Shown: positions 10,008-19,599 of the stretch, in pieces
Position numbering within the stretch: position 1 is the stretch's first letter
Layout of the letters: every line of letters begins with the position of its first letter
Assembly (NCBI RefSeq): GCF_010729305.1
Contig: NZ_AP022574.1
Coordinates: 5,208,001-5,272,000, forward strand
Length of the DNA: 64,000 bases
From: Mycolicibacterium psychrotolerans
GTDB lineage: Bacteria; Actinomycetota; Actinomycetes; Mycobacteriales; Mycobacteriaceae
Direction: 5' to 3'
Program-made: the position numbers and the translations under genes
The notes under the pieces: generated by a model
Seen by the model: only the letters and a program-made list of their open reading frames with translations
Database searches by the model: none
Told to the model about the DNA's origin: nothing

Positions 10008-10817
10008 ATGGAACTGGACGGCAAGGTCGCCATCGTCACCGGCGGGGGCTCAGGAATCGGTGCGGCGATCGCCGGCGGGCTCGCGCAGCGCGGAGTGCGG
10101 GTGGTCGTCGGCGACCTCGACGAGCAGAACGCACACGCGACGGCGGAGTCGATCCGCTCGGCCGGCGGTCAGGCGGAGGCGCTGCGGGCCGACGCGGCCG
10201 ACGTCGTCGACATCGAGGGCATGATCACGCTGGCCAGCCGGGAGTTCGATCCGGTCGACATCTACGTCGCCAACGCCGGCATCATCGGCCATCCCGGGCT
10301 GGGCACCGAGGCCGACTGGGACGTCATCCTCGACGTGAACCTGCGCGCTCACATCCGGGCGGCGAAATTGGTTGTCCCGCATTGGCAGTCGCGGGGATCG
10401 GGATACTTCGTGTCAGTGGCGTCGGCGGCGGGGCTGCTCACGCAACTCGGTGCTGCCGGCTACGCCGTCAGCAAGCATGCGGCGGTGGGGTTCGCCGAGT
10501 GGCTGGCCATCACCTACGGCGACGACGGTATCGGCGTCAGCTGCGTCTGCCCGCTCGGCGTGGAAACCCCCTTGCTGCAGGCGGTTCGGAGCACCGAGGA
10601 TCCCGACGCCCGGCTCGGTGCGTCGTCGATCGAGCAGTCGGCCTCGGTGATCAGCGCCGACGATGTCGCGACGGCGACGATCGAGGCGATGCTCGCCGGC
10701 CGGTTCATGGTGCTTCCCCACGCCGAACTACTCGAGATGTACAGGCACAAGGGCGGCGACTACGACCGCTGGATCGCCGGGATGCGGCGGTATCAGCGCG
10801 CACTGCGCGCGCTCTGA
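10008..10817 (+). CDS. short-chain dehydrogenase/reductase
   Basis: 269 residues, classical SDR: nucleotide motif VTGGGSGIGAAIA near the N-terminus, VANAGIIG, the catalytic Ser in SVASAAG and the Tyr-x3-Lys in GYAVSKHAA. Substrate cannot be told from sequence. The ATG at 10008 is chosen because the longer open frame upstream would run into repeat copy A. The gene is closely bracketed by repeat copies A (ends 15 bp before the start) and B (begins 5 bp after the stop), in opposite orientations, so it may be cargo or an interrupted neighbourhood. Confidence 0.88.
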   Translation: MELDGKVAIVTGGGSGIGAAIAGGLAQRGVRVVVGDLDEQNAHATAESIRSAGGQAEALRADAADVVDIEGMITLASREFDPVDIYVANAGIIGHPGLGTEADWDVILDVNLRAHIRAAKLVVPHWQSRGSGYFVSVASAAGLLTQLGAAGYAVSKHAAVGFAEWLAITYGDDGIGVSCVCPLGVETPLLQAVRSTEDPDARLGASSIEQSASVISADDVATATIEAMLAGRFMVLPHAELLEMYRHKGGDYDRWIAGMRRYQRALRAL

Positions 10818-10821
10818 GCGG

Positions 10822-10885
10822 CCGCGAGCGCGCGCTCAGGCACGCACTGCGCGGCGCGTCGGCGTACAAACACGCACGCTCGCGG
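10822..10885 (-). repeat. palindromic repeat family 1, copy B (64 bp, reverse orientation)
   Basis: Starts CCGCGAGCGCGC and ends GCACGCTCGCGG; the interior GGCGTACAAACACGC is the reverse complement of copy A's interior. It sits between the convergent SDR and AhpD-like genes and could act as a shared transcript end. Confidence 0.85.
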
Positions 10886-10897
10886 GAGGAAGGCCTG

Positions 10898-11245
10898 TCA
10901 CTCTCCGGCGAACTCGCAGAACGCCGTGTACGCCCGCGCGCCGTAGATCGTCGCCGGGCCGCCGTGCATCATGATCGTCACGCCGATGGCCTCGGCGGCC
11001 TCCTCTCTGGTGGCACCGGCGCGCGCCGCCGACTGGGCGTGCGAGGCGATACACCCGTCGCAACCGTGCACGACCCCGATCGTCATCGCCATCAGCTCCT
11101 TGGTCTTCCGGCTCAACGCGCCGTCGACAAGCGCCGCCTCACTGATCTCGGCGAATCCCTTGTAGACGTCGGGAATCATCTGCCGCAGCGCGCGATGCTG
11201 CGGTCGCAGATCAGCCAGTACCTCGTGGTGGGAGTGGTCGTCCAT
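10898..11245 (-). CDS. carboxymuconolactone decarboxylase/AhpD-like protein
   Basis: 115 residues, all-alpha AhpD fold. The redox/peroxidase motif is complete: Glu50, then Cys62-x-x-Cys65 and His69 in HGCDGCIASH. Members act as alkylhydroperoxidase-type thiol enzymes or as decarboxylases; with both Cys present, a peroxidase or disulfide role is likelier. It is divergent from the Crp/Fnr gene across an 86-bp gap that holds a GGGCC-GAAA-GGCCC palindrome. Confidence 0.85.
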   Translation of the reverse strand: MDDHSHHEVLADLRPQHRALRQMIPDVYKGFAEISEAALVDGALSRKTKELMAMTIGVVHGCDGCIASHAQSAARAGATREEAAEAIGVTIMMHGGPATIYGARAYTAFCEFAGE

Positions 11246-11279
11246 GCGGCGAGTCTGAGGTCCATTTGCGCTGGCGACG

Positions 11280-11295
11280 AGGGCCGAAAGGCCCT
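11280..11295. promoter_or_regulatory. 16-bp palindrome in divergent promoter, DosR-box-like
   Basis: AGGGCCGAAAGGCCCT fits the general GGGNC-N4-GNCCC layout of mycobacterial DosR boxes and is centred about 44 bp before the Crp/Fnr ATG. A TAGCGT hexamer (11318-11323) lies 8 bp before that ATG, so this could be an activator position at a leaderless promoter. It could also simply be a GNRA-capped hairpin. Confidence 0.4.
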
Positions 11296-11331
11296 TCTGC
11301 GGCAGCGGCCGTCTTCGTAGCGTCGTGAAGC

Positions 11332-12015
11332 ATGAAGGGCCGACTCGACCGTGCGCAACTGCGCGAGCTCGACCGGTTGAACGCCGACGTGATGTTCGGA
11401 GAGTCGACCGTGATCTTCGGTGAGGGCGACCCGGGCGATCACATGCTCGTCATCCGCAGCGGCCACGTCCGCGTCTCGCGCCGCAGCCACGACGGTCGCG
11501 ACTTCCTGATGGCGGTGCTGGGACCCGGCGACGTGCTCGGCGAGCTCGCCGTCTTCGATCCCGGCCCACGCACCAGCACGGCGACCGCACTGACCCGGGT
11601 GATCGCCACCGTGGTGCAGCGCGGGCTGCTGCGCACCGTGCTCACCGACGACCCGCGCTGGTCCTTGCTGCTGCTCGAACGGCTGACCGAGCGCCTCGAC
11701 GACGTGGAGGCGCAGCTGGTGGGCTTCGCGTCGACGGGGGTCGCCGGCCGGATCGCCGGACAGCTCGTGCACCTCGCGTCGCGCTTCGACACCCGCAGTG
11801 ACGGCACCGTGCACATCGCCTGCGGGCTGCACAGCGACGACCTCACCCAGCTGGCCGGCGCCGGTCACACCTCCGGCACCGACGCGCTGGCGGCCTTCGC
11901 CGCCAAGGGCTGGATCACCCTCGACGAGCACGGGGTGACGATCCGCGACCTCGCCGCGCTGCGGCGCTGCGCCCGGCAGGCCGATGCGCCGATCGCGGTG
12001 CACCGACCCGCCTGA
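11332..12015 (+). CDS. Crp/Fnr family transcriptional regulator
   Basis: 227 residues. The N-terminal cyclic-nucleotide-type beta barrel is clear (VIFGEGDPGDHMLVIRSGHV, GPGDVLGELAVFDPGPRTST), followed by a long dimerisation helix and a C-terminal winged helix (VGFASTGVAGRIAGQLVHLA; HSDDLTQLAGAGHTSGTDAL). No Fnr-type cysteine cluster is seen, so cAMP or another small ligand is more likely than an iron-sulfur cluster. It is the gene just before the halogenase/PKS cluster in the same direction, 320 bp upstream, and could regulate it; this is inference. Confidence 0.85.
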   Translation: MKGRLDRAQLRELDRLNADVMFGESTVIFGEGDPGDHMLVIRSGHVRVSRRSHDGRDFLMAVLGPGDVLGELAVFDPGPRTSTATALTRVIATVVQRGLLRTVLTDDPRWSLLLLERLTERLDDVEAQLVGFASTGVAGRIAGQLVHLASRFDTRSDGTVHIACGLHSDDLTQLAGAGHTSGTDALAAFAAKGWITLDEHGVTIRDLAALRRCARQADAPIAVHRPA

Positions 12016-12335
12016 CCGGACGCGGGATTCGTAAGAATCCCGTAACGACGCGCACGTCAGCCGCACACCGACCGCACCCGGTATGCCACTTCTCGCAAAC
12101 AGTCACCGCCACCGCACCCGCATGTCGCCCCCTTCCCCGCAGACGTCGGCAAACACGGACCTCCGGCGGAGGCTATGGTCCAGTCGTCGTCGGCGGAGCC
12201 CGAGCCGCCCGGCAAGCCCGCTGGGGCGCTGCTTCGCCGCTGGTCAGACGTTTTCTTTCGCCCAGGCAGGGGCCGATGCGCGTGTAATCTCCGAACTCTG
12301 GACGGCCGCTTCCGGCCTTCGAGGAAAGGACGAGC
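12016..12335 (+). promoter_or_regulatory. 320-bp non-coding leader of the halogenase/PKS operon
   Basis: No convincing gene. An extended -10-like TGTAATCT (hexamer TAATCT 12285-12290) lies about 45 bp before the halogenase start, a short GGCCG-CTT-CCGGCC stem follows, and a strong GAGGAAAGGA ribosome site occupies 12321-12330, 5 bp before the GTG. No clear -35 was recognised. Confidence 0.45.
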
Positions 12336-14096
12336 GTGGACGTGCGAGCGCAGTTGTCGCAACTCGATGAAAAGACACGGGACGCTCTCGCCCGACGCAT
12401 CAAATCACGGCTGGCCGAGGCCGGTGACGACACGAGCGAGCACCACGTCGCGATCATCGGAGGCGGTGTCGCGGCGCTGACGCTGGCGCTGCAACTGCGC
12501 TCCGAACGCCCCGGCACCCGGGTTCTGGTCGTCGAGCCCACCCCGCACCCGGTACCCGAGATCACCCACACCGTCGGCGAGTCGACGGTCGAGATCTCCG
12601 CACACTATCTGCGCGACCGGCTCGGCCTCGCCGACCATCTGCAGAACGCCCAGCTGCGCAAGATGGGGCTGCGGATGTTCTTCACCAACAACGGCAACAC
12701 CGACATCGCCGATCGGGTGGAGGTCGGCAGCAGCGCGTTCGTTCCGCAGACCACCTATCAGATCGACCGCGGCAGGCTGGAGAACGAGCTCTACCGCCGT
12801 TGCGTCGCAGCCGGTGTCGCGTTCGCCACCGGTCGCGTCCGGTCGGTCGACCTCGGCTCCGGGGCCGCACCGCACCGGCTGTCCATCCAGCGCGACGGCG
12901 ACGTCACCGAGACCACCGCCCGCTGGGTCGTCGACGCCTCCGGCCGCAATCGGCTGCTTCCCCGGGAACTAGATCTCAAGCGGGCCAACGGACATCAGTG
13001 CAGCGCGGCGTGGCTGCGCATCAAGACCGAGATCGACGTCGGCGGCTGGAGCGATGACCAGACGTGGCAGTCCCGCCTGACCGAGGGACGACGCGAGTTC
13101 TCGACCAATCACCTTATGGGCGAAGGCTATTGGGTGTGGCTGATCCGGCTCGCCTCCGGCGCCACCAGCGTCGGCATCGTGGCCGACCCGGCGTTCCACC
13201 CCTTCGACGAGTACAACACCCTGGACAAGGCGATGACCTGGCTGCGCCGGCACGAACCGCAGTGCGCCGCCGTGCTCGACGAGCATGTCGATCAGATCCA
13301 GGACTTCCGGGTGATGAAGAAGTACAGCCACACCGTCGACAAGGTCTACGACGGACAGGACCGGTGGTGCCTCACCGGTGACGCGGGCGTCTTCCTGGAT
13401 CCGCTCTACTCGTCGGGACTCGACCTGGTCGCGATCGGCAACGGGCTGGTGACCGATCTGATCACCCGCGAGCTCGACGGCGCCGACGTCGTCGCCCGCG
13501 CGGCCATCAGTGACTCCCTCTTCCGGTCGCTGACCGACATGTGGTGCAACATCTACCGCGACCAGTACGTGCTGATGGGCTCGCCGACGGTGATGGCGGT
13601 CAAGGTCATCTGGGACATCGCGTTCTACTGGGGCTTCATCGGGTTCCTGTACAGCAACGACCGATTCACCCAGGTCGCCGACGACCCCGAACTCGTGCCC
13701 TACCTACAGGGGCTCATCGACCTGAGCAACCGCATGCAGCAGTTCCTCCGCGAATGGGCCGCCGTCGAACACGACCCGTCCCCGCCGCGGTTCGTCGACC
13801 TGTACGTGCCGCTGAACTTCATGGCGACACTGCACCATTCGATGATGGGGACGTCGACCGCGGTGCGCGAGCAGTTCGACGCCAACGCGCTGCTGCTCCG
13901 TCAGGTCGCCGGCCAGGTGATCGACGAGGTGCTGACCGACAAGGCGTCCCGCTTCTCCGACGACGACGTGATGGCCCAGGCGCAGGCGTGGCAGCGGGAT
14001 TCGCTGCTGCGCGAACTCCGGTCGGTGTACCGCGAGCAGCAGGCGATCGACCCGATCAGCACCGACTGGGTCCTGTGCACCGCACCGGCACGATGA
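12336..14096 (+). CDS. flavin-dependent halogenase-like FAD protein
   Basis: 586 residues from GTG with a good ribosome site. An FAD-binding Rossmann motif (VAIIGGGVAALTLALQL, from about residue 38), the second FAD segment VGESTVEISAHYLRDRLGL, WVVDASGRN, and LTGDAGVFLDPLYSSG place it in the tryptophan-halogenase/flavin monooxygenase superfamily. Where halogenases carry W-x-W-x-I-P, this protein reads Y-W-V-W-L-I-R (around residue 265), so the terminal Pro is Arg. It overlaps the PKS start (ATGA), so it probably acts on the polyketide, perhaps ACP-bound, as variant B halogenases do. A non-halogenating oxygenase is the main alternative. Confidence 0.78.
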   Translation: MDVRAQLSQLDEKTRDALARRIKSRLAEAGDDTSEHHVAIIGGGVAALTLALQLRSERPGTRVLVVEPTPHPVPEITHTVGESTVEISAHYLRDRLGLADHLQNAQLRKMGLRMFFTNNGNTDIADRVEVGSSAFVPQTTYQIDRGRLENELYRRCVAAGVAFATGRVRSVDLGSGAAPHRLSIQRDGDVTETTARWVVDASGRNRLLPRELDLKRANGHQCSAAWLRIKTEIDVGGWSDDQTWQSRLTEGRREFSTNHLMGEGYWVWLIRLASGATSVGIVADPAFHPFDEYNTLDKAMTWLRRHEPQCAAVLDEHVDQIQDFRVMKKYSHTVDKVYDGQDRWCLTGDAGVFLDPLYSSGLDLVAIGNGLVTDLITRELDGADVVARAAISDSLFRSLTDMWCNIYRDQYVLMGSPTVMAVKVIWDIAFYWGFIGFLYSNDRFTQVADDPELVPYLQGLIDLSNRMQQFLREWAAVEHDPSPPRFVDLYVPLNFMATLHHSMMGTSTAVREQFDANALLLRQVAGQVIDEVLTDKASRFSDDDVMAQAQAWQRDSLLRELRSVYREQQAIDPISTDWVLCTAPAR

Positions 14097-17000
14097 CAGG
14101 CACTGTGAACGGTGCGCTGACCGGATCCGCCGAGCAGCGCCGGGAGCCGCTGGCGATCGTCGGCATCGGATGCCGGCTCCCCGGCGGTGTCGACTCGCCG
14201 CAGGACTACTGGCGGCTGCTCCTGAGCGAGACCGACGCCACCCGCGAGGTCCCCGAATCACGCTGGCACGCCGCCCGATTCCATGACCCGCATCCCGGCA
14301 AGGCCGGCAAGATGGTCACCCGCCGGGGCGGCTACCTCGAGGAGATCGACCAGTTCGACGCGGCGTTCTTCGGCATCTCGCCGCGCGAGGCGAACCTGCT
14401 CGATCCCCAGCAGCGGCTGCTCCTGCATGCCACCTGGGAGGCACTCGAAGACGGCGGCATCCCTGCAGAAGGGTTGGCGGGCAACGACGTCGGCGTGTTC
14501 ATCGGCGGCTTCACGCTCGACTACCAGCTTCTGCAGAACCAGGGCCGCACCAGCCGGTTCCGCTTCAAGCCGCATTCCGCGACCGGGATGATGATGACGA
14601 TGCTCGCGAACCGGATCTCGTTCGCGTTCGACTTCCGCGGTCCGAGCATGGCGATCGACACAGCGTGTTCCAGTTCGCTGGTCGCCGTGCACCTTGCCGC
14701 GCAGAGCATTTGGAACGGCGACTGCGAGCTCGCCCTGGCCGGCGGGGTCAACATCATCGTCGGCCCCAACACCGCGATCGCCGAGTCCAAGAGCGGCTTC
14801 CTCAGCCCCGACGGCCGCTGCAAGGCCTTCGACGAATCCGCCGACGGCTACGCGCGCGGTGAGGGCGGCGCCGTCGTCGTCATCAAACCCCTGTCCGAGG
14901 CGCTGTGCGACGGAGACCGCATCTATGCCCAGATCCTCGGGACCGCGGTCACCCAGGACGGGCACACCGACGGCATCACCGTGCCCAGTGAGGACGCCCA
15001 ACGGGCTGCGATCACCACCGCGTTGCAGCGGGCCGGCGTGCAACCCACAGAGGTCGGCTACGTGGAGGCGCACGGCACCGGGACCCCGGTCGGCGACCCC
15101 GTCGAGACGCGGGCACTGGCCGGTGCGCTCGCCGCCGACCGCTCCGCCGACGACCCGCTGCTGATCGGCTCGGTGAAGACCAACATCGGCCACCTCGAAG
15201 CCGGGGCCGGTGTCGCCGGGCTGATCAAGGCCGCACTCGCGCTGCAGCACGCGACGATCCCGGCGAGCCTGCACCTGATCACCCCGAGCAGTCCGCTCGC
15301 CGAGCTGCATCTCGACGTCCCGCGCACCGCGCAACCGTTCCCGGGCGGGAAGCGGCGCGTCGCCGGCGTCAACTCCTTCGGGTTCGGCGGGACCAACGCG
15401 CACGTCGTGCTCGCAGAACCGCCGACCGCGTCCGCTTCGCGCGAGCACCGTCAGGACTCGAACCTGACTCTGCTGCCGGTGTCCGCACGCTCCGAAGAGG
15501 CGCTGACCGCCACGGCCCGTCAGCTGGCCGATCACCTTCGCGCGCAACCGGATCTGACGCTGTCCGACCTCGGCTACACGCTCAGCCGGCGCCGTTCCCA
15601 CCTGAGCTACCGCCGCACCCTGACCGTCGACGGCATCGACGATGCCCGCGAACAACTCGACGCCCTGGCCGCCGGCGGCGGACAGGCCGCCCTGGGACGC
15701 TCTGGTCCCGACACGTCGAAGCTGGCATTCGTCTGCACCGGGATGGGCCCGCAGTGGGCGCAGATGTGCCGGGGGCTGCTCGACGTCTACCCCGCCTTCA
15801 CCGCCAGCATCGAGCGCACAGATCGCGAACTCGCCCGCCACACCGACTGGTCGTTGCTGGAGGAACTCCGCCGCGACGACGAATCCAGCCGGATGGGCGA
15901 AACCGAGTTCGCGCAGCCGGCGAACTTCGCGATCCAGATCGCGCTGGCCGAACAGCTGCGCCACTTCGGCGTCGTGCCCGACGCGGTGATCGGGCACAGT
16001 GCCGGCGAGGTGGCCGCGCACCATCTCGCCGGTCTGCTCACCTTCGAGCAGGCCGTGTCGGTGATCTACCACCGCAGCCGGCTGCAGCAACGCACCACCG
16101 GACTGGGCCGCATGGTCGCCGTCGGCCTGAGCGCCGAAACGCTGATGGAGACCATCGATCCCGCCAGTGCCGCGGAGTTCGGCCGCCGGGTGTCCGTCGC
16201 GGCGATCAACAGCCCGCACGCGGTGACGATCGCCGGCGACGAGGACGTCCTGGCCGATATCGTGCGCCAACTCGACGAGGCGCAGGTCTTCAACCGGTAT
16301 CTCGCCGTGAAGGTGCCGTACCACACGCACTACATGGACAGCGTGAAAGAGGACCTGTACGCCGCGTTCGACGGCCTGTCATCGGCCACGGCGACGATCC
16401 CGCTGTACTCGACCGTCACCGGCGAACGGCTCACCGACTACACCGCCGGCGCCGCCTACTGGTGGCAGAACACCCGCGCCACGGTGCTTTTCGAAGCGGC
16501 GGCGTGCCGGATGCTCGACGACGGCTACACCCACTTCGTGGAGCTGGGCCCGCATCCGGTGCTGGCCTCGTCGCTTCTGGAGACCGCCGGATCGCAACGG
16601 GTGCTCACCGTGGCGAGCCAACGGCGCGGCGACGACGACGCCCGCACACTGATGAACTGCGTGGGGACCGTGCACAGCCACGGCCACGACATCGACTGGG
16701 AGACCCTGCATCCCGCCGACGGTGCCCGCCTCGTCACGTTGCCGACCTACCCGTGGCAGTCCAAGCGGTACTGGAACGAGACCCCGGAGGCAGCCGAAGA
16801 TCTGCACTACCAACCGGTACATCCGCTGCTGGGGCAGCCTGTGGCGGGCGCCCACCCGACCTGGGAGGTCGAACTCAGCACCGCCGTGCTGCCGTTCCTG
16901 GCCGACCATCAGGTGCAGGGCACCGTGGTGGTACCCGGCGCCGTGTTCCTCGAGATGGCGCTGGCCGCGGCATCGGAGACCTACGGATCGCCCTGCAGCG

Positions 17001-19597
17001 TCGACGACCTCGTGCTGCACCGCGCCCTCATCCTCGACGACACCTGCGACCCCGTCGTGCGGACGACCCTCGACGAGGCCAAGGGCACGATCGAGTTCAC
17101 CGCGTTCACCGCGATAGGTGACGGCGACTTCGGCTGGACGGTCACCGCGGCCGCCGAACTCAACACCCTCGGCTCACCGCCGGCGCACTCCCTGGCGACC
17201 GACGACCAGCCCGCGATCCACCTGGGCGCCGACGAGTTCTATGCCCGCACCGCGTCTCTCGGCTTCGACTACGGTGACGTGTTCCGCCCGGTGCGTGACG
17301 TCGGCGGCGGCGACGGCTGGGCCAGGGCGCAACTGGCCATCCCGGCCGAAATCGCCACCGACCTCGAGGACTTCCACTTTCATCCGGCGCTGATCGACGG
17401 CGCGTTCCAGACGCTGTTCGGCACGACCGCCGTCGCCGGCGCCGCCGCGGGCACCTACCTTCCGACGCGCGTGCGGCACAGCGCCGTCTACGGCAGGCCG
17501 CAACCAGACATGACGGTGCACGTGCGGGTCGTGTCGGCCGGGCGTGAGGAGATCGAGAGCGACATCACGATCGTCGACCGGCTCGGCGAGACCCTCGCGG
17601 TGCTGCACGGCTTCACCGTCCAGTCGCTCAGTGCCTCCTCGACGATGTCGACCGAGCGCATCGACCGCGGCCTCTACGAGGTGCAGTGGGAGGCCCATCC
17701 GCCGGCCGACGAGGTCGAATCCCCCACCACCGGTTCGTGGCTGATATTCGTCGACACAGTGGGGTTCGGCGCAGCGCTCGCCCGGGCGCTGCGCGCACGC
17801 GGACACCATGTCTGCGAGGTCATCCACCAACCGGTCGACACGCTCACCGAGCTCGACGAGGGCTATGCCGTCGATCCGCAACGAGCAGAACAGGTTCGGG
17901 AGCTACTCGACGTCGTGGCGCAGCGTGACGGCGCCCTGACCGGGGTCGTCGACCTCTGGCCGGTCGACATCTACGCCGGCTCCGACGACCGGCTCGGTGT
18001 CATCACCCTGCTGAACCTGGTCAACGCGCTCGCCCAGCTCGACGGCGCCAAACCGCGCCTGCACGTGGTGACCGCCAACGCGCAACCGGCGCTGGGCACC
18101 GAGGAACTGGCCGTCGACCAGGCCACGGTCTGGGGTCTGGGCAGGGTCATCGGGCATCAGGAGTTCCCCGAACTGTGGGGCGGCCTGGTCGACATCGACG
18201 ACACCGACGACGTGGACCTGACCGCCGGACGGCTCTGCCGGCACCTCCTCGACACCGACGCCGAGGATCAGATCGCCTTGCGCGGCGACACCACGCTGGC
18301 TCCGCGGTTGCGTCCCTGCGCGACACTGACCAAGCCGTTCCCGACCAAGCTGAGCGCCAACGCCACCTACGTCGTCACCGGGGGCACCGGTGCGCTCGGC
18401 CGCAGCGTCGCCCTCTTCCTCGCCGAGCGCGGGGCGCGGCACATCACGCTGCTGAGCCGCCGCGAGATCCCCGCCCGCACGCTGTGGCCGCAACTCCCCC
18501 AGGACGACCCGCATTTCGCGACCGTCGAGACGATCCGCCGGATCGAACGCCTCGGCGCCCAGGTGCGGTGCGCGGCCGTCGACATCACCGACGCCGAACA
18601 CGTCGAACGCTGGCGCGACGAGTACCTGCAGGGCGGCCTGCCCCCGATCCGCGGCATCGTGCACGCCGCCGGATCGGTCGACGACCGACTGCTGGTGAAC
18701 ATGACCGAGCAGGACTTCGCGGCGGTGATGGCCCCCAAGGTCATCGGAACCCGGCTGCTGCACAACGCGTTCGAGAAGGCCGAACTCGAGTTCTTCGTGA
18801 TGTTCGGATCGGCCGGCTCGGTCATCGCCTCCCCCGGCCAGGGCAACTATGCCGCCGCGAACGCCTATCTCGACGCCTTCGCGCACTACCGCCGGCTGCG
18901 CGGGCTGCCCGCGCTGACCATCGGGTGGGGTCCGTGGTCGGTCGGGATGGTCGAAGAACTCAAGCTGGAACGGATCTATGCGCAGCGCGGCATCGAGCTG
19001 ATCACCCCCGGTGCTGGCGTGCGGATACTGGATCGGCTCCTCGCGCAGAAGACACCCCACGTCGTCGCGATCACCGCGGACTGGGGCCGCGCCCGCCAGG
19101 CGAGCTTCAGCGCGCACCTGCCGGCGATCTTCGGTGACCTCGAGGCCACCGGCGCCGCAGCCGCCGACGCGGGAGGCGCCTCGATCATCGACATCCTAGC
19201 GGCCACGCCGGACGACGAGCGGCTCGGCGTCGTGACCGAATACGTCCGTGATGTGGTGGCCAATGTGTTCGACTGCGCCGCAAGCGATATCGATCCCGAG
19301 GTGATGCTGGACGACCTGGGCCTGGACTCGATGATGGCGATGGAGTTCCGGGTGCGGGTGAACAGCCTGTTCTCCATCGACCTGCCGGTGCTCGAGATCT
19401 TGCGCGGTGTCAGCGTGAGCTCGCTCGCGGCACGAATCCTGTCCGAGCTCCGGCAGATCCACGCCGACAGCGAGGCCGAGGCGGCCGGCCAGGACACCGA
19501 TGCCGCAGGCAGCGGAGACGACTTCGATCGGCTGATCGAGACCCTCTCCGACGACGAACTCCGCGCGCTGCTCGACGACCTGGAAGGGGCCGGCTAG
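14093..19597 (+). CDS. type I polyketide synthase, KS-AT-DH-KR-ACP
   Basis: 1834 residues, one module. KS: Cys192 in DTACSSSL, His327 in EAHGTG, His367 in KTNIGHLEAG. AT: Ser636 in GHSAGE, with VPYHTHYMD at the specificity region. DH: His939 in ADHQVQG and Asp1102 in HPALIDGAFQ. KR: TGGTGALG near 1425, Ser1573 and Tyr1586 in GQGNYAAAN. ACP: Ser1746 in LGLDSMM. All catalytic residues are present; there is no ER and no thioesterase. This domain order and size match iterative partially reducing PKSs of the 6-methylsalicylate/chlorothricin aromatic type, often paired with halogenases, but a single non-iterative module cannot be excluded. Start overlaps the halogenase stop. Release is unexplained. 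Confidence 0.92.
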   Translation: MTGTVNGALTGSAEQRREPLAIVGIGCRLPGGVDSPQDYWRLLLSETDATREVPESRWHAARFHDPHPGKAGKMVTRRGGYLEEIDQFDAAFFGISPREANLLDPQQRLLLHATWEALEDGGIPAEGLAGNDVGVFIGGFTLDYQLLQNQGRTSRFRFKPHSATGMMMTMLANRISFAFDFRGPSMAIDTACSSSLVAVHLAAQSIWNGDCELALAGGVNIIVGPNTAIAESKSGFLSPDGRCKAFDESADGYARGEGGAVVVIKPLSEALCDGDRIYAQILGTAVTQDGHTDGITVPSEDAQRAAITTALQRAGVQPTEVGYVEAHGTGTPVGDPVETRALAGALAADRSADDPLLIGSVKTNIGHLEAGAGVAGLIKAALALQHATIPASLHLITPSSPLAELHLDVPRTAQPFPGGKRRVAGVNSFGFGGTNAHVVLAEPPTASASREHRQDSNLTLLPVSARSEEALTATARQLADHLRAQPDLTLSDLGYTLSRRRSHLSYRRTLTVDGIDDAREQLDALAAGGGQAALGRSGPDTSKLAFVCTGMGPQWAQMCRGLLDVYPAFTASIERTDRELARHTDWSLLEELRRDDESSRMGETEFAQPANFAIQIALAEQLRHFGVVPDAVIGHSAGEVAAHHLAGLLTFEQAVSVIYHRSRLQQRTTGLGRMVAVGLSAETLMETIDPASAAEFGRRVSVAAINSPHAVTIAGDEDVLADIVRQLDEAQVFNRYLAVKVPYHTHYMDSVKEDLYAAFDGLSSATATIPLYSTVTGERLTDYTAGAAYWWQNTRATVLFEAAACRMLDDGYTHFVELGPHPVLASSLLETAGSQRVLTVASQRRGDDDARTLMNCVGTVHSHGHDIDWETLHPADGARLVTLPTYPWQSKRYWNETPEAAEDLHYQPVHPLLGQPVAGAHPTWEVELSTAVLPFLADHQVQGTVVVPGAVFLEMALAAASETYGSPCSVDDLVLHRALILDDTCDPVVRTTLDEAKGTIEFTAFTAIGDGDFGWTVTAAAELNTLGSPPAHSLATDDQPAIHLGADEFYARTASLGFDYGDVFRPVRDVGGGDGWARAQLAIPAEIATDLEDFHFHPALIDGAFQTLFGTTAVAGAAAGTYLPTRVRHSAVYGRPQPDMTVHVRVVSAGREEIESDITIVDRLGETLAVLHGFTVQSLSASSTMSTERIDRGLYEVQWEAHPPADEVESPTTGSWLIFVDTVGFGAALARALRARGHHVCEVIHQPVDTLTELDEGYAVDPQRAEQVRELLDVVAQRDGALTGVVDLWPVDIYAGSDDRLGVITLLNLVNALAQLDGAKPRLHVVTANAQPALGTEELAVDQATVWGLGRVIGHQEFPELWGGLVDIDDTDDVDLTAGRLCRHLLDTDAEDQIALRGDTTLAPRLRPCATLTKPFPTKLSANATYVVTGGTGALGRSVALFLAERGARHITLLSRREIPARTLWPQLPQDDPHFATVETIRRIERLGAQVRCAAVDITDAEHVERWRDEYLQGGLPPIRGIVHAAGSVDDRLLVNMTEQDFAAVMAPKVIGTRLLHNAFEKAELEFFVMFGSAGSVIASPGQGNYAAANAYLDAFAHYRRLRGLPALTIGWGPWSVGMVEELKLERIYAQRGIELITPGAGVRILDRLLAQKTPHVVAITADWGRARQASFSAHLPAIFGDLEATGAAAADAGGASIIDILAATPDDERLGVVTEYVRDVVANVFDCAASDIDPEVMLDDLGLDSMMAMEFRVRVNSLFSIDLPVLEILRGVSVSSLAARILSELRQIHADSEAEAAGQDTDAAGSGDDFDRLIETLSDDELRALLDDLEGAG

Positions 19598-19599
19598 CG

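Noticed and set aside
14258-16330. 690-codon open frame antisense to the PKS
   Set aside because: It lies opposite intact KS and AT motifs, has biased low-complexity composition and no family motif; a shadow of high-GC coding.
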